A stretch of 64,000 bases of DNA from Aralia elata (GCA_034770075.1 CM068377.1:77079358-77143357), one strand, 5' to 3'. Numbered from the stretch's first letter, positions 1 through 11,563 are shown. Numbers and translations: made by a program. The notes: generated by a model from the letters alone, not told the origin.

Positions 1-150
1 ACTTTTAATATGTATCCAAATCACACATAAATTACTGTTTTTTTAAAAAATTTCAGTTCTAATAAATCATATAAATTATTTGGGAGTGAAAGCAAAAAAA
101 AAAAAAAAATCCCGGTCCCCACCCCAGTGCCCAAATCCCGGGCTCCATAT
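1..150 (+). repeat. Partial foldback-repeat unit
   Basis: This stretch matches the right arm of the palindrome at 363-709: the same text around 'tccaaatcacacataaat', then 'atttgggagtga', an A-run and a CCCGGTCC-type GC-rich end. It is therefore a third, single-armed copy of that unit, cut by the window edge. No coding potential is visible. Confidence 0.6.
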
Positions 151-362
151 AAGGACTCAAACATGTTTCCAACAATAGGAAGCATTAACAATACTTATAT
201 TTATGGAAGTATTACTTAGTGTTATTGTGTTAGGCAACTTTAGTATATACTAAATTAGCATTAAACAAATCCTACCCATACGATTGTGTGCAAAGATGTG
301 AAATGGGCAGCCTGTGATTCCATTAGCAACATGTGCCAACCATGAATACTTAATTCAGAAAT

Positions 363-709
363 ACTACGCTGCCCGGCACTTGGAGCCCGGGGTGGCGACC
401 GGCCAAATTTTTTTTTTTTTTTTTTTTTGCTTACACTCCCAAATAATTTTTATGATTTATTGGAACTGAAATTTTTATAAAAAAAAGTAATTTAGGTGTA
501 TTTTGGATACATATCAAAAACAGGATTACACAGTCTGTGTAATCCTGTTTTTGATCTGTATCCAAATCACACATAAATCACTGTTTTTTTTAAAAATTTC
601 AGTTCCAATAAATCACATAAATTATTTGGGAGTGAAAAAGCAAAAAAAAAAAAAAAAAAAAAAATTTGGACCGGGCTCCAAGCCGGTCGCCACTCCCGGG
701 CACAGTAGA
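363..709. repeat. Foldback palindrome (two inverted arms)
   Basis: Two arms of about 170 bp face each other around position 534. The central 21 bases on each side (513-533 and 535-555) are perfectly complementary around a single T, and the pairing continues less perfectly outward through a T-run/A-run. Each arm ends in GC-rich text with the blocks 'cttggagcccgg' and 'gtggcgaccgg', but the two blocks are in opposite order in the two arms. Class of element not recognised. Confidence 0.75.
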
Positions 710-1130
710 AGAACTCTACTTAATTTATTAGTGAACCATGCTAAGTATACTAAAGGACCGCATGTGCCATAAGTATACAAAATAAAGAGAGTGGGGGCAG
801 ATTTATTATTCTCATAATTTCATTAGAATTAGAATACTAAATAAGAGATTGCATGTGAAAGCCAATGTATGGAAGGAGTAAATCAAGTAATGTGCATATT
901 CGGATTTTAGCAGGAGAAACTTACCCATGATATGTAGAAATAGTGGGAAGTATGGCTAGCATGCTTAAATTCATCATAGGCAACTTTAGAGGGATAGTTC
1001 AGATTTTACAAAATAACTTGTCATCATTAAAACCAAAATATCATAAACCAAAAAAAATATAATGTAAAAAATAAATAAAATTTTAGATCTCATTTTATTT
1101 TCATTTTCCGAATTCCAAACAAAGCCTTAA
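710..1130. other. Intergenic, nothing recognised
   Basis: AT-rich DNA without a convincing reading frame, RNA gene or repeat boundary. Confidence 0.5.
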
Positions 1131-1674
1131 AGACGCATATTAACAACCAAGATTACCGCCAAAAGTTAAACTAATTTTTCTGTTAAACCACACAACACTG
1201 CTAATCCATGTCCAGAGACTCCATGTTTTGTACAAATTTCTATTAAGGCCCCCACTCTTACTACATTTACAATTCTGACCTTCATGATAGTAGCACTTTT
1301 TAGAAAAGTCCTTATATGGTTAGTTATATATAAACTTATATGACTAAAAAAATTATTGAAGTCTAGTCAAACTATCAAAGAAACATACAAATTATCTTAA
1401 GTCATGCTAAATATATCAACAAATTTATATCAATATAAAAGTCGACCTAAGTGGATACATGAGATATAAATAAATTAAAAAAATCACATAATATTATTTT
1501 ATCTTATTGTACGTTGGTTGCAATTCAAATTCGTCATAAGATTTGTCGACATATATTATATTTTTTTTAACTATTTCTATTGCACCAAAATTATTGAACT
1601 CTTTAAAAATTGTCAAAAATGATCAAAATTTAATCATATCGTATGTACACGTTAGCAGAAACATCAATTCATAT

Positions 1675-1676
<2 letters not shown>

Positions 1677-1713
<37 letters not shown>

Positions 1714-1851
1714 TATATCATATATATATATATAGAGAGAGAGAGAGAAAGGTTTTCCGACGGATGTCTGTTAACGGGCTCGTCTATGGCGATGGCTTTT
1801 TGGTCTATGACGATGATTTGAACCGTCGCCATAGCCGAGTCGGAAATCATC

Positions 1852-1911
<60 letters not shown>
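1677..1911. repeat. TA and GA microsatellites around a small imperfect palindrome
   Basis: TA runs at about 1677-1733 and 1855-1910, plus a short GA run at 1733-1748, bracket about 100 bp of higher GC. The two sides of that core are partly inverted: 'ctatggcgatgg' on the left and its near-complement 'ccgtcgccatag' on the right. It may be a small MITE that landed in a TA tract. Short ORFs here are simple-sequence artefacts. Confidence 0.7.
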
Positions 1912-1912
<1 letters not shown>

Positions 1913-2010
1913 TAAAAGATCAATAGTTTTTAAAGAAACAAAAATAATTTATATATATTTACTAATTTGACTATAGTTTTCAAAAGATTTTTTGTCATTA
2001 AGTCATTGGA

Positions 2011-2173
2011 TAATGTTAGGGGTCTCATTTTTTTTGTCTCAAAAAGTGTCTCAAATGATATGTCACCATAATATTGGTTAGGTAGATCTTATATGATTAG
2101 TTATGCCATTAATTATGACAATGCCATGTCATTTGAGATTCATTTGAGAAAAAAATTTGAGACCCCTGCATTA
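2011..2173. mobile_element. Small TIR element (hAT-type ends?)
   Basis: The left end reads TAATGTTAGGGGTCTCA and the complement of the right end reads TAATGCAGGGGTCTCAA. The inverted similarity continues inward past 'tctcaaatga'. The (T/C)AGGGG core resembles hAT termini, but no matching 8-bp target duplication is visible, so the superfamily is open. Confidence 0.55.
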
Positions 2174-2181
2174 CTCTAAAA

Positions 2182-2521
2182 CTATGTTTGTTTGTCAAAA
2201 ATATGCTTGGGATTGAATTATTTGTCTTAATTTAACACTATTTCAGACTATTTTATCCCATAATAAGGAATTAATAGTCTTTTAAATAGTCATATCGACT
2301 ATCTTTTTGTCTTTTCTTAGGCTATTTATGAAAAATATATAATTCCATGATCAATGAGAGATTAATAGTCTCTCATTTTAAGTTATCAAATGGCTTTATT
2401 GGACTAATAGTCCTACATTAAGGGACTAATAGTTGCTCTTTAAAGAATTAAATAATCTGAAATAATATTAAATTAAGACAAATAATTCAATTCTAAACGT
2501 ACTTTTTGCAAACAAATATAG
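2182..2521. mobile_element. MITE, family M1 copy 1
   Basis: A 340-bp element with inverted ends of at least 60 bp: CTATGTTTGTTTG... on the left and CTATATTTGTTTGC... as the complement of the right end. Both are followed by 'attgaattatttgtcttaattt'-like text. Inside are repeated 'gactaatagt' blocks. A second member lies at 35440-35715. It sits in the upstream region of F-box copy 1. Confidence 0.65.
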
Positions 2522-2637
2522 GCTTTTAAGTCTTATATATAAGACCAACTTCCAAAACAGTTCTTCAATGGTCACATAAACCAATAATTAGGTCCCCAGT
2601 TTTACTGTATTTATAATTCTGATCCTCATGATACTTG

Positions 2638-2645
2638 TATATAAA
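2638..2645 (+). promoter_or_regulatory. Probable TATA box of F-box copy 1
   Basis: TATATAAA lies 58 bases before the ATG at 2703. It is followed by 'caccaactttcagaaca', and the same arrangement occurs upstream of copy 2 (39451-39457). Conservation between the paralogues supports its being the core promoter. No transcript evidence is available. Confidence 0.5.
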
Positions 2646-3059
2646 CACCAACTTTCAGAACAGTGTACATAAAGCACAAAAAAGAATCCCAAATATTAAC
2701 AAATGGAGAAGAATATGGCGAAGCTTCCGTCGGAATCCGGTGGAGATTCATCCCGATTAACTTCCGGGTACGTTTCGAAACCTTGTTTTAACGTATCGAA
2801 GGTCGTGATTTTGTGAATTTCATAGTACAATCGCTGTGGTTTGTGCTAGCATAACCCTCATTTTCCTGTTGCATGTTATATTTGTGCGTAAATTAGTTTT
2901 TTTTTTTTTTTTTAAATAAAATCAATAACGAAGTAGAGATGTGTATATTATGATGTGTTCACTTTTTTAGCTCTCTGTGGGTGGGTTTTTTTTTTATAAT
3001 TTTATTTTTTGAGTACTTGGTTGTTTTGGAGTAACATTTGAAAATTTGACAGTTATGCA

Positions 3060-3264
3060 CTCCCTCCGTTCCAAAATTATGGAGTCAATTGACAAAACCC
3101 TAATTCAAAGTCAATGGTTTGGCTAAATACAAACAACTATAACAATTGTAAACTAACTATAAACTACTAATATTTACCATATTAATTATTTTCAAAACTT
3201 AAACGAAATCATGCAAATTGACTTCCAAAGTCGAAATGTGTCTCTAATTTTGAACCGGAGGAAG
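3060..3264. mobile_element. Stowaway-type MITE in the F-box intron
   Basis: The left end CTCCCTCCGTTCCAAAATT and right end AATTTTGAACCGGAGGAAG are inverted copies, and a TA follows the right end. These are the hallmarks of Tc1/mariner-derived Stowaway MITEs. It is 205 bp and lies inside the intron of F-box copy 1. Confidence 0.8.
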
Positions 3265-3687
3265 TAGTTATTCAATCGTAGTGATTTGTTTGCATAGCTC
3301 AACTTGCATCAATATTTTTGTAAGAAAAGGTTCCATGGGTCACCGCAATATCTGAATGCATATTTAAGTTATGGTGGAATTGATCTTTTGGGTGCTTTGA
3401 TTTGATTCCTTAACCTGGAATGGCACATTTCTACTGAAACCGAGGTTTTACTGTTATTTTTGTGTGTTTCCATGGGGTTTATGACTCCGTAAGGATGAGT
3501 ACAAGGAAATTAAGACTGGGCCATTTTTAATAGAAGATGGTGATTACTGTTTTGCAAATATAGTTGGCATTCAAGTCTTTATTCATATAAGTTATAAGGT
3601 TTTCCTATAGAGATTTATCAAAAGCAAACGAAGGAAAAAAAAAAGGAGTGGCCTCTACCTACTTTTTATGTATAGCTTTTTTACAAG

Positions 3688-3843
3688 GATGCCCAGGTTT
3701 TAGGAGGCTGCTTTTTCTTTCTCTTCGTATATTTCCCAACCAAAGTAAATGCACATTTTATGGAGTATAATGTGAAGAATTCCTGGACTAAGTTGTTTCC
3801 AATCCCAACAAAAATTAGACCTTACAGATATTTGAAACAGTGA
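3688..3843 (+). pseudogene. F-box-associated (FBA) domain relic inside the intron
   Basis: Fifty-one uninterrupted codons ending in TGA encode a second FBA fragment: a VLGGC motif, then MEYNVKNSWTKLF, the family's typical 'LGGCL ... M-EYGVK-SW-KLF' pattern near the C terminus. It lies within the 1.3-kb intron of F-box copy 1, upstream of the main exon, and has a frameshifted counterpart in the intron of copy 2 (about 38150-38300). I infer that an older F-box gene or tandem duplicate was partly deleted and its tail left in what is now the intron. A retained alternative exon is possible but less likely. Confidence 0.65.
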
Positions 3844-5253
3844 TTTTAGTTATGTATGTAACAACATTGAAAGAAAAACAAAAAGAAGAGTAGATGTTGC
3901 ACAAACATGTTTACTGTTGTTCATTAGAATAAAATGTGTTTTTTAATTAGCTTATCCATTTGTTGTTTGACATTGACTTGGAGGTAGTATTCTTAAATTA
4001 TTGCTTGCTGCTTACTAGTAATGATATGTTGTAAGCCTGTGACTGATATGGTACTTTACTTGTTTGGGTTAGGGATAGTCTCCTGTCGCAAGGGCTGAAT
4101 GTGGTTTGCAACTTGCCGGACGAGTTGATTGCCAAAATCTTATCTTGTCTATCAGTCAAGGCCTCTATTGCGTTTCAAATGTGTGTCTAAACCATGGTGT
4201 TCTCTTATTGAGAGTCCACATTTTGCCAAAATGCATCTCAAGAGATCCATTGAATGCAAAACCAATTTTGGTATCATCATAAGAGGAAGCAATTTTTACT
4301 CGGTAGATTTTTATTCACTAGATGATGCCACTGCTATAGAAATTGACGACCCTTTGAAGACTCTTCTCTATGGTGCGGCAGTTGTGGGTTCCTGCAATGG
4401 CATACTCTGCCTGTTTAATACAAAGACGGACATTCTATTATGGAACCCATCAACCAGAAAGTGCCAAAAGTTACCTGGTGCACCTATCGCCCTTCCTCGT
4501 TCTTTCAACTTCCAGGAAACTCCCTTGTGTGGTTTTGGGTATGATCATCTTAATGATGACTACAAGGTGGTGAGAATTGCACCATCTTATGATAAAGTTT
4601 TGGATTCTAAAGTCATAGTTTATAGCCTGAAAACAAACTCATGGAAACAGATTCAAAATGTCCCTTATTACCTTCGTTTCCAAGGAGTGTGGGGTATGTT
4701 TGTGAGTGGAGCTCTGCATTGGGTGAAAATTAAAAAAAGACTCCGGAATTAGATAGTTACCCATTCGATTGTTGCTTTTGATCTTGGGGTTGAAAAATAC
4801 AGGGAGCTTCCTCTACCTAATTTTCAGGTTGAAATTTCGAACATGACTGTGGGGGTCTTGGGAGGATGCCTTTCCATACTTGCCTAATTACCCCTTATGA
4901 CCGTATGGATATATGGGTGATGAATTGAATATGGGGTGACAAATTCTTGGTCCAAGCTATTTTCAGTGAAACAACCAAAAGTAATTAGACGTTTTAATTC
5001 TGTTAGGCCTTTGGCTTATTCAAAGAGTGGTAAGGATGTTCTTCTGGAGGTGGACAACAAAAAGATTATGTGGTATGACCTTGAAAGGAATAAAGTCAAG
5101 AATGTTAATATTCGTGGGATTCCCAACATGTTTGATGTGGAAGTTTACACTGAGAGTCTTGTTCAGCTCAATGATGACCCAAAATCTGATGGGAAGCAGC
5201 AGCAAAAGCAACCACAAGAAAAGAAGAAGAAGCAAAAGAAGAAAGAGATGTAA

Positions 5254-6000
5254 GAAACTTAAATCTCCTATCCAACTAATCTGGATTCTTATTATTTTTA
5301 CTATGATGATGATGAATTTTTGGATCTTTATGTAAATAACTTTCAAAATGAGTTCTCTAAAAAGTAGTTGTCTTACAGTGAAGAATATGCAGGTCATTTA
5401 GACTAGCCTGGATTTGTACGTTAGATCATAGATGACATTTTAAAACTTGATGTTTACAGGGGCGATTTTCTTTCAAAGGGGTTCAAGCTAGTGTTGTGAA
5501 GGGAGAAACAGGTAATGAGATTGATGATGTTGCAACTCTTTTGTTGGTGTGCAAGTGTTTCATTACTTCAAGCGAGACCTATAATTTATCAATGGTAAAT
5601 AATGTAAGTTATCAAACTGATATGGTTTAAAAAACTGTTCCAGGTCTGAGTTCAAGGTTGCTACAGCTTTTGTGCATGAGGAAACAATGTGGTAGAAATA
5701 AGACGACTGTGGAAAACCTATGATTAAATTTTTGCAAGTTTTGGGTTTAGTATATCCTAATTTGGCATCCTTTTTCATTGTTCTCTGTGAATATGGATTG
5801 TAGCTGTTTATCAGTCATGTTTATATAATTAGCTATTCTGGTCTTTGATGTTGGCTTTATTCGAGTAGGAATGTGAAGAATGTTGGGATTCATTTTGCAT
5901 TATGGTATTTTGGATTGTGATATGCCAAGATATAATTACTAGTTAGTCTAGTTGGTATCTTAGGACTATTCTCAAACAAGTAAAAGCAACTGTACGTTGA
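5254..6000 (+). other. 3' flank of F-box copy 1, conserved with copy 2
   Basis: No long frame. Text such as 'gggagaaacaggtaa' near 5500 and 'gaggaaaca' near 5678 matches the reverse complement of the copy 2 flank, so it was duplicated with the gene. 'ttgatgtttacag' near 5448-5460 could be a 3'-UTR splice acceptor in both copies. Confidence 0.5.
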
Positions 6001-6468
6001 TATTTTAATGTGCCTTTCTTGTACACCGGCCTTCTTTCAGGGCACTCTGCTTTCTTGTAATTCTATCCTTATTCTTTCATGTCAACACTTTTATATTTTG
6101 CATGTGTGTTATATTGTCTGAAAATTCTGTCAATATGGTTTTTGTTATATATGCAAAAATAAGAGTGGTATAGTGTCACCAAGAAGAATCATAAGTTTTG
6201 TTGGTTATAGAAATAGTTTGACAATAACTTGTTTTCTCCTCGTTTTTATACCATAAATTCAGTTAATTTTTTTAGAAATTGTTGAAAGAACGGTGTTCAT
6301 CTTTTATCAACTGTAAAATTGTTCGACACCAAAGGGCTATATTTTGGTTTTTTACTGTGTTGTGCTCTGTACTTTTGTTCTGGTAAATTAATATTGCTTT
6401 GTGTGTAAAAATATCTCGGCTGTATTATATGTTTTTGTTTGGCTGAATGACACTTCTCTCCCTTCAAG
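6001..6468. other. Intergenic, nothing recognised
   Basis: AT-rich DNA; no frame, repeat boundary or RNA gene that I can support. Confidence 0.5.
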
Positions 6469-7654
6469 TTGTCATTTATTTTTAAAGTCGTTCTTAAAGT
6501 TCATTTTTCGTCAATTAGGTTTTTAAAGTGACATTTTTTTGCACCCCGACCTATTTTGACCCAATCCGATCCAGTTCGATCTGACTTTAATTTCACCAAT
6601 TAATTTTTTTTTAAAAAAACTAAAAAGTTTTAAAATGATTTTAAAATAATAATTATTTTTAATATTTTAAAATAAAATATTATTTTTAATATTTTAAAAA
6701 TAAAATATTATTTTTAAAATAATTTTAAAATAATAATAATTTTTATATTTTAAAATAAAATATTATTTTCAAAAAGTTTTAAAAATAATTATTATTGTCA
6801 GGAAAAATTATTAGAAACTTTTATATTTTAAAAAAATGAGTATAGTTTTCATAAAATATAGATTCAAAAAAATTAAAGTTTAAAATTTTTAATTCTTAAT
6901 TATTTTTATGAAAATTTACACATCTTTTTTAAAAAAAAATTCTAATATTTTTTTATGAAAATAAATTTTTTTTATTTACTTTTTTTGAATCTATATTTTA
7001 TGAAATTTTACTCATTTTTAAAAAATAACTTTTTTTATTTTTTTCTGAAAATAAAGTTTTAATTTTTTTGAATCTATATTTTATAAACTTTATTCATTTT
7101 TTTAATAAATAAAAAAATTTCTAATTTTTTTTAAAAAATAGAATCAGTTTTTTTATTTATCTTTTACTGTTTTTTTGTATTTTAATTTTAATTTTTTGTT
7201 TTTAAAAATTCTAATATTAAGAATACATATAATAATGGTAAAGACAAACTTTTTTTCTGAAAATAAATTTTTACATAAAAAATGAAAAAAATCTACTTTT
7301 TTTTTAGAAAATAAAGTTTTATTTTCTTATTTAATTTTTTTGAATCTATATTTTATGAAACTTTACTCATTTTATGAAAAAATAAAAATTTCTAATATTT
7401 TTTCCTGAAAATAATAATATTTTTTAAAAATATTTAAAATAATAATAATTTTTAATATTTTAAAATAATAATTATTTTTAAAATAATTTTAAAACTTTTT
7501 AGTTTTGTTTTTAGAAAAAATTAATTGGTGAACTTGAGATTGGGTCGGGTTGGGGTCAAATCGGGTAAAAAGGAACGAAAACGTAAAAAAATATCACTTT
7601 AAGGACTTAATTGGTAAAAATAAACTTTAGAGACTACTTTAAAAGTGGATGTCC
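6469..7654. mobile_element. Long-TIR element with AT-only, self-complementary core
   Basis: The outer ~140 bp on each side are inverted copies: the left runs from 'gttgtcatttatttttaaagt' through 'gacccaatccgatcc' to 'caccaattaatt', and the right is its complement ('aattaattggtg', 'attgggtcggg', 'caattgg'). The 0.9-kb core is almost entirely A and T, built of repeated 'aaaataatttttaaaatattt' and 'gaatctatattttatgaaa' blocks in both orientations. No coding capacity. Superfamily undetermined. Confidence 0.7.
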
Positions 7655-8510
7655 TTTTTATTTTATGTTTTTTTGGGTCTCGCCATGTACATGATTAAAC
7701 TTTGTCTTTCACCTCCTATTTTTCTTGATTTGAATTTGGTACTTATATCTTAAAGGACAACACTTACCTATAGGTTTTACCTTTAAAAAAGAAAAGACTT
7801 TCATATAGGTTTCGACTCATCCTATTGAATACCTTTTTCACTTTGATCATTTGGTAATCTGCTTTCCATTTATGTATTTAATAATTCTAATTTTTTATTG
7901 CTTAATTACTTTCACATGTAAGCTTTTGCCGCTATCCCTTGTTTAATTTGGTATATTTTACTTAGATATTAGCTGAAATTATAATCACAACACACTTGCC
8001 TATGAAGCACCGAGTCAGACACGTGTCGGATGCGTGTCCAAGGCCTATTGAAACGAATTCGTGCCGGACACGAATTCGTGACTCTTCGTACACTTGCAAA
8101 TTAAGTTTTTGCCTTAGTTTCTGACACTAAATTTATTTATCCATATATTTTGCCACCAGCCTGCAAAGGTATGTGGTTTTGAAACATCTCACAACTTAAA
8201 TATGTATAGGGAATTGATATGTCTACAAGTGGTTTGATAGTTACTCGAAATCCTTCTCACAGTTGATTTGTACATGGGACTCACATTTATGTGACTAAGA
8301 CTTTGTGGAAATATTAATTTTATTTTGTGAAAATAAACAATTCCTCATGTATATATTCACATAGTAAACAGGTCAACTTGTGACCAAATCTTCGACTACT
8401 TTCCAATTTTTATTGGATTGCTGTTTTTCATGGTTATTATTGAACCAAGCGATACAAATTACTCGTAGCTGGAAATGGCTTTAAGACTATTAGGTGTCTG
8501 TTACCCATGG
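7655..8510. other. Intergenic with a GACACGTGTC-rich patch
   Basis: No gene seen. Around 8010-8080 there are clustered palindromic words ('gacacgtgtcgga', 'ggacacgaattcgtg') of the sort seen in decayed plant repeats. Confidence 0.4.
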
Positions 8511-8514
8511 TTCA

Positions 8515-9223
8515 AAGTATCGACCGTTACGCAGAAGTATCGATTGTATCAGTTAGGTATCAGTCAGTGTCGAACCACAACCCTGACACGAATTGTAAAA
8601 TTAGAAATTATTTATGTAAAAGGTAATTTTCGACAAAATTTTGGCAATTCGGCGTAACGTAGCAGTTTCAAAAACCGAATAAATGAGAAATCATAGTGTA
8701 ACGGTTTCAGACCAAATAAAAGAGAAATCAAGACTTATCTATATAGCCTAATTAAGTATAACTTTTTTAAAAAAAAAATGTACTTAATATATAATTAGTT
8801 GAACTAAATTTGTACTTAAATTATCATTAAATTGTACCTATATAGTACCTAGTTAAGTACAACTTGAAGAAAATTGCACTTAAAATATACTTAGTTAAGT
8901 TAAATTGTATTTAAACAGAACATGTGTGTGTTTAACCATTTGAGCTAAAGACAACATCAATATCAACTTTCTTCAAATGTAAAATTGATTAAAACATATT
9001 TGCGATGTTTGTTTTATCATTTGGACAATCTTATGTGCACTGCATAGTGATTTTTGTGAACTTAATTGATTCATATCGTTATTCTTATCATTTAGAATTT
9101 TTTCAACATTTTCTTACTTTTTTAAAGCTTCTAACTAGTTAACGGTGCGTATCGTCCGAAACCGATATTGAGTCAACAAATGACCTTTCGAAACATAAGC
9201 CGCTACCGCGATTTTGAACCATG
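8515..9223. mobile_element. TIR element (ATGGTTCAAA ends)
   Basis: CCATGGTTCAAAGTATCG at the left matches the complement of CGATTTTGAACCATG at the right, followed by 'ccgttac'/'gcggtagcgg' on the inner sides. The interior holds several 'agttaagtacaa' blocks. No coding region. A target duplication is not clear. Confidence 0.6.
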
Positions 9224-9534
9224 CTACTACCTCTGGGATTAGGTTTTAGTTATGTAAATAAGAAACTAGGTTAAAAGATTTATTTATTTATTTTGGACCC
9301 TTTTGGTTTTATTGTGAAGGAATAAATGGATTTCTTTTGCTGTTCTCTTTATATCTGAAATTGAATATGTTTAGTAACATGTGGATGTGAATACTGGACA
9401 AATCAGTTCTGGTATTAAAAATACTATGTGACCTTTTCTTTCTTATGCAAAGATGACAAATCTCTTTATTCTGGGATTTTTTATGGAACATACTTGCAAT
9501 TTCTTGAAGGTTTTCTCGCTCCTTACTCTGTCAT
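9224..9534. other. Intergenic, nothing recognised
   Basis: No feature supported; the only ORF is short and resembles nothing I know. Confidence 0.4.
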
Positions 9535-10546
9535 GAACAATATACTTTATCCTATTCAAGTTGACACATTTTATGCAATAGTCCACTGAATTAAATAAAA
9601 TTACAATTAGGTAACTAAATTACAAAATAATATGCAATCAGCCCATTCTGTTAAACCTATGTTTTTCCTACCTGGCCTGGTTGAAAAAAAAATAAAATTC
9701 TTGGAAACAAATAAGCAGCCACGTCATATGAATCCCGTGAACCAAGAGGCCAAGACAACCACGTGAATGCAAATTGAAAACCAAACGGGGAATAAAAATA
9801 AAACCAAAAAAAAAAAAAACACCTGATCTTGCTGGTGGTGGCGTAAGGACCGATTCCTCCTCCTACTACTAATTGGCGGTGGCTGTAAGTAACGATTCTA
9901 ATGTCTCGGTATTGTTATCCTTGGTAAAGACGGCGGATCTGGTGTCGACGGCGGCGAGCAGTAGATTTCTAATCTCGTCGGAGTATTGCCGAATTTTTAT
10001 ATTACTTTTTTTTATTCCGTCGGAGCAGAGATCCACCTCCGTGAAGGACTCCTACTTGATTTGGTAGGCGATGGCTAGGACTTTTGTGAGCGGGGCTCTT
10101 ACCGTAACGATGGGAGAGGTCAAAAGAGGTGCTGAGCATCCCGATGAGGCCATGCAAGGAATCCCGAGTGGCTTGGTTCTCTGATTTTTTTCTTGAAACA
10201 TGGTTCTCTGATCTTGAAGAAGATGAAGATTTTTTTCCCCTTTGGTTCATTAATCATTATTGTTGACTAAACATTTAAAAACACTTTAATTTTGGTAGAA
10301 ATTAGCTAACGTGTTGAATAATCGCCGCCAAAACCAATTTGGATAGGCCAATCATTGTGACATTTTTTTTTTCAACCCGCGTAGGAAAATACTGTAGCAC
10401 ATTTGACATCCCTCTAATTAATTTGATAGAATGGGATAATTAAAGTGTTTTTAAATATTTAGTTATCTAATTACAATTTTTTTTTTAATTCAGTGGACTA
10501 TTACACAAAACGTGTCGATATAGATGAGATAAAGTATATTTTTGCC
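9535..10546. mobile_element. Candidate Pack-MULE with GC-rich passenger
   Basis: Inverted ends of about 85 bp: both read inward through 'atatactttatc', then 'gacac(a/g)ttttatg/gtg', 'taatagtccactgaatt' and an 'aattacaatt(a)g' block. The pattern '(GACAC)GTTTT..TAATA..CCACTGAA' is shared with the 556-bp element at 28585-29140, which has a 10-bp target duplication, so both are likely Mutator-like. The interior 9830-10255 is markedly GC-richer than its surroundings and coding-like on the minus strand, suggesting captured gene sequence. I found no clean target duplication here. Confidence 0.55.
9869..10051 (-). pseudogene. Coding-like captured fragment, unknown protein
   Basis: On the minus strand a frame of about 60 codons is open and ends in TAG at 9869-9871. 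The part RNLLLAAVDTRSAVFTKDNN has ordinary plant-protein composition rather than repeat composition. I do not recognise the family. It lies inside the putative Pack-MULE 9535-10546, so a captured gene piece is the natural reading; chance is also possible in so short a frame. Confidence 0.35.
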
Positions 10547-11560
10547 TTTTTTTCATCTCTAATATAGAGCTGATCTCTCATGTGTGTGTTTGTGTGTTTA
10601 CGTTTCGATTTGTGGTGCCGAAGATAGTTGTTCGTGTCTGTGGTGATTGTAATTTTGTTTCTTTGTTTTTCCTTTATTTATTTTACTAATGAAGGTAAGC
10701 CAGCAAACCTTTTACTTAACATGTACATTTTGATGAATTGATTGATATTACACTGCATTATCTCTAATATGTGCAGTACCTGCAATGAATCTTTGGCACT
10801 CTCTCTATTACTCTATATAAGTTATTTGTGTATTAGAGCATCTCATATATATGTAACTATATATGCACAATCAGATAATGATGGAGAGGCACTTGAGTCA
10901 TACAAGAGGTTGCTCTTTAGTGGTGGAGGATGAATATATTGTGTTGATGCTATTGTGGATATATCAAAAGGTATCTCTGGCAGAGTGTCGGCTTGTATAT
11001 AGATCTGTGTGTTGTTTATATCGTGTGTTCTCTATGTATGTATGTATCGTGCATTTAGGGTTCATTCCTCAGGCGTGTATTTAGGCCATCCAACAAGGTT
11101 TCTGGCCAAAGTTGGCCTCAAGTTCCGCAATGTTACTTGTGTTTATGCCCCAAGTTTTAGGACCTTAAACTTTGTTAGGCCTATACGCCTCGTGGAAAGT
11201 TTTGATTTTATTGGAAAAAAAAATATATTACGGGTCCTATAACTGCCAAAACTTATTTACGGCTTGAGACAAAAATCGGATGATAAATAAAACGATTGCA
11301 ACAAAAGTGTTGGAACATTGATGCACATTTGAGAGTTTGGGTCCTCATAAGTGATGACATGTGTAGGAAAGGCAAGGAGGGTTTGCGACAACAAATCCCG
11401 CAGTAAAAAAAAAAAAAAAAAAAAAAATTGAAAAAAAAAAAAAGGTGGGCATGACTTGATAAACCAAAAATTATAATAAAAAATTTGAAAACATTCTGTT
11501 TATTTTGATATTATTATCAAGCATAAGAATACAACTTGAGATTTTTTTTTTGTGGTGTGA
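10547..11560. other. Intergenic, nothing firmly recognised
   Basis: Several short overlapping frames (10742-11242), none resembling a known family. A poly-A tract lies at about 11405-11445. Confidence 0.4.
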
Positions 11561-11563
11561 TAC

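Larger units (their letters stand above)
2703..5253 (+). pseudogene. F-box/F-box-associated (FBA) protein pseudogene, copy 1
   Basis: F-box proteins of this type act as substrate receptors of SCF ubiquitin ligases. Exon 1 is 2703-2767; the intron runs from GTACGT at 2768 to TTAG at 4072; exon 2 is 4073-5253. The split codon (2+1) joins exon 1 exactly in frame with the F-box, whose core reads LPDELIAKILSCLSVK. After it come RFKCVSKPWCSLI, the FBA signature GSCNGILCLFNTKTDILLWN, and a Lys/Gln-rich tail. Lesions, judged against copy 2 (36584-39376, minus strand): one extra G at about 4160 that shifts frame inside the F-box; an A-rich expansion and stop near 4735-4752; an in-frame TAA at 4885-4887 and further indels up to 4936, after which the C-terminal frame is open to 5253. 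Repaired length would be about 400 residues, normal for the family. The family resembles CPR1/CPR30-like proteins; the exact orthologue is unknown. Confidence 0.85.
1130..5990 (+). repeat. Inverted duplication, arm 1 (F-box locus)
   Basis: This segment matches 35827-39665 in reverse orientation. Shared parts include upstream text around 'taatccatgtcc' (about 1203), the promoter with its TATA box, exon 1, the intron, exon 2, a region past the stop (about 5380-5800) and a tail ending near 'ttagtctagtt'. Arm 1 also carries about 1.3 kb of extra DNA (roughly 1320-2600) that arm 2 lacks; it contains TA microsatellites and two MITEs. Confidence 0.8.

Noticed and set aside
5020..5397. Minus-strand Leu-rich ORF of 125 codons
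   Set aside because: It is the shadow of the Lys/Gln-rich C-terminal end of F-box copy 1 on the opposite strand.
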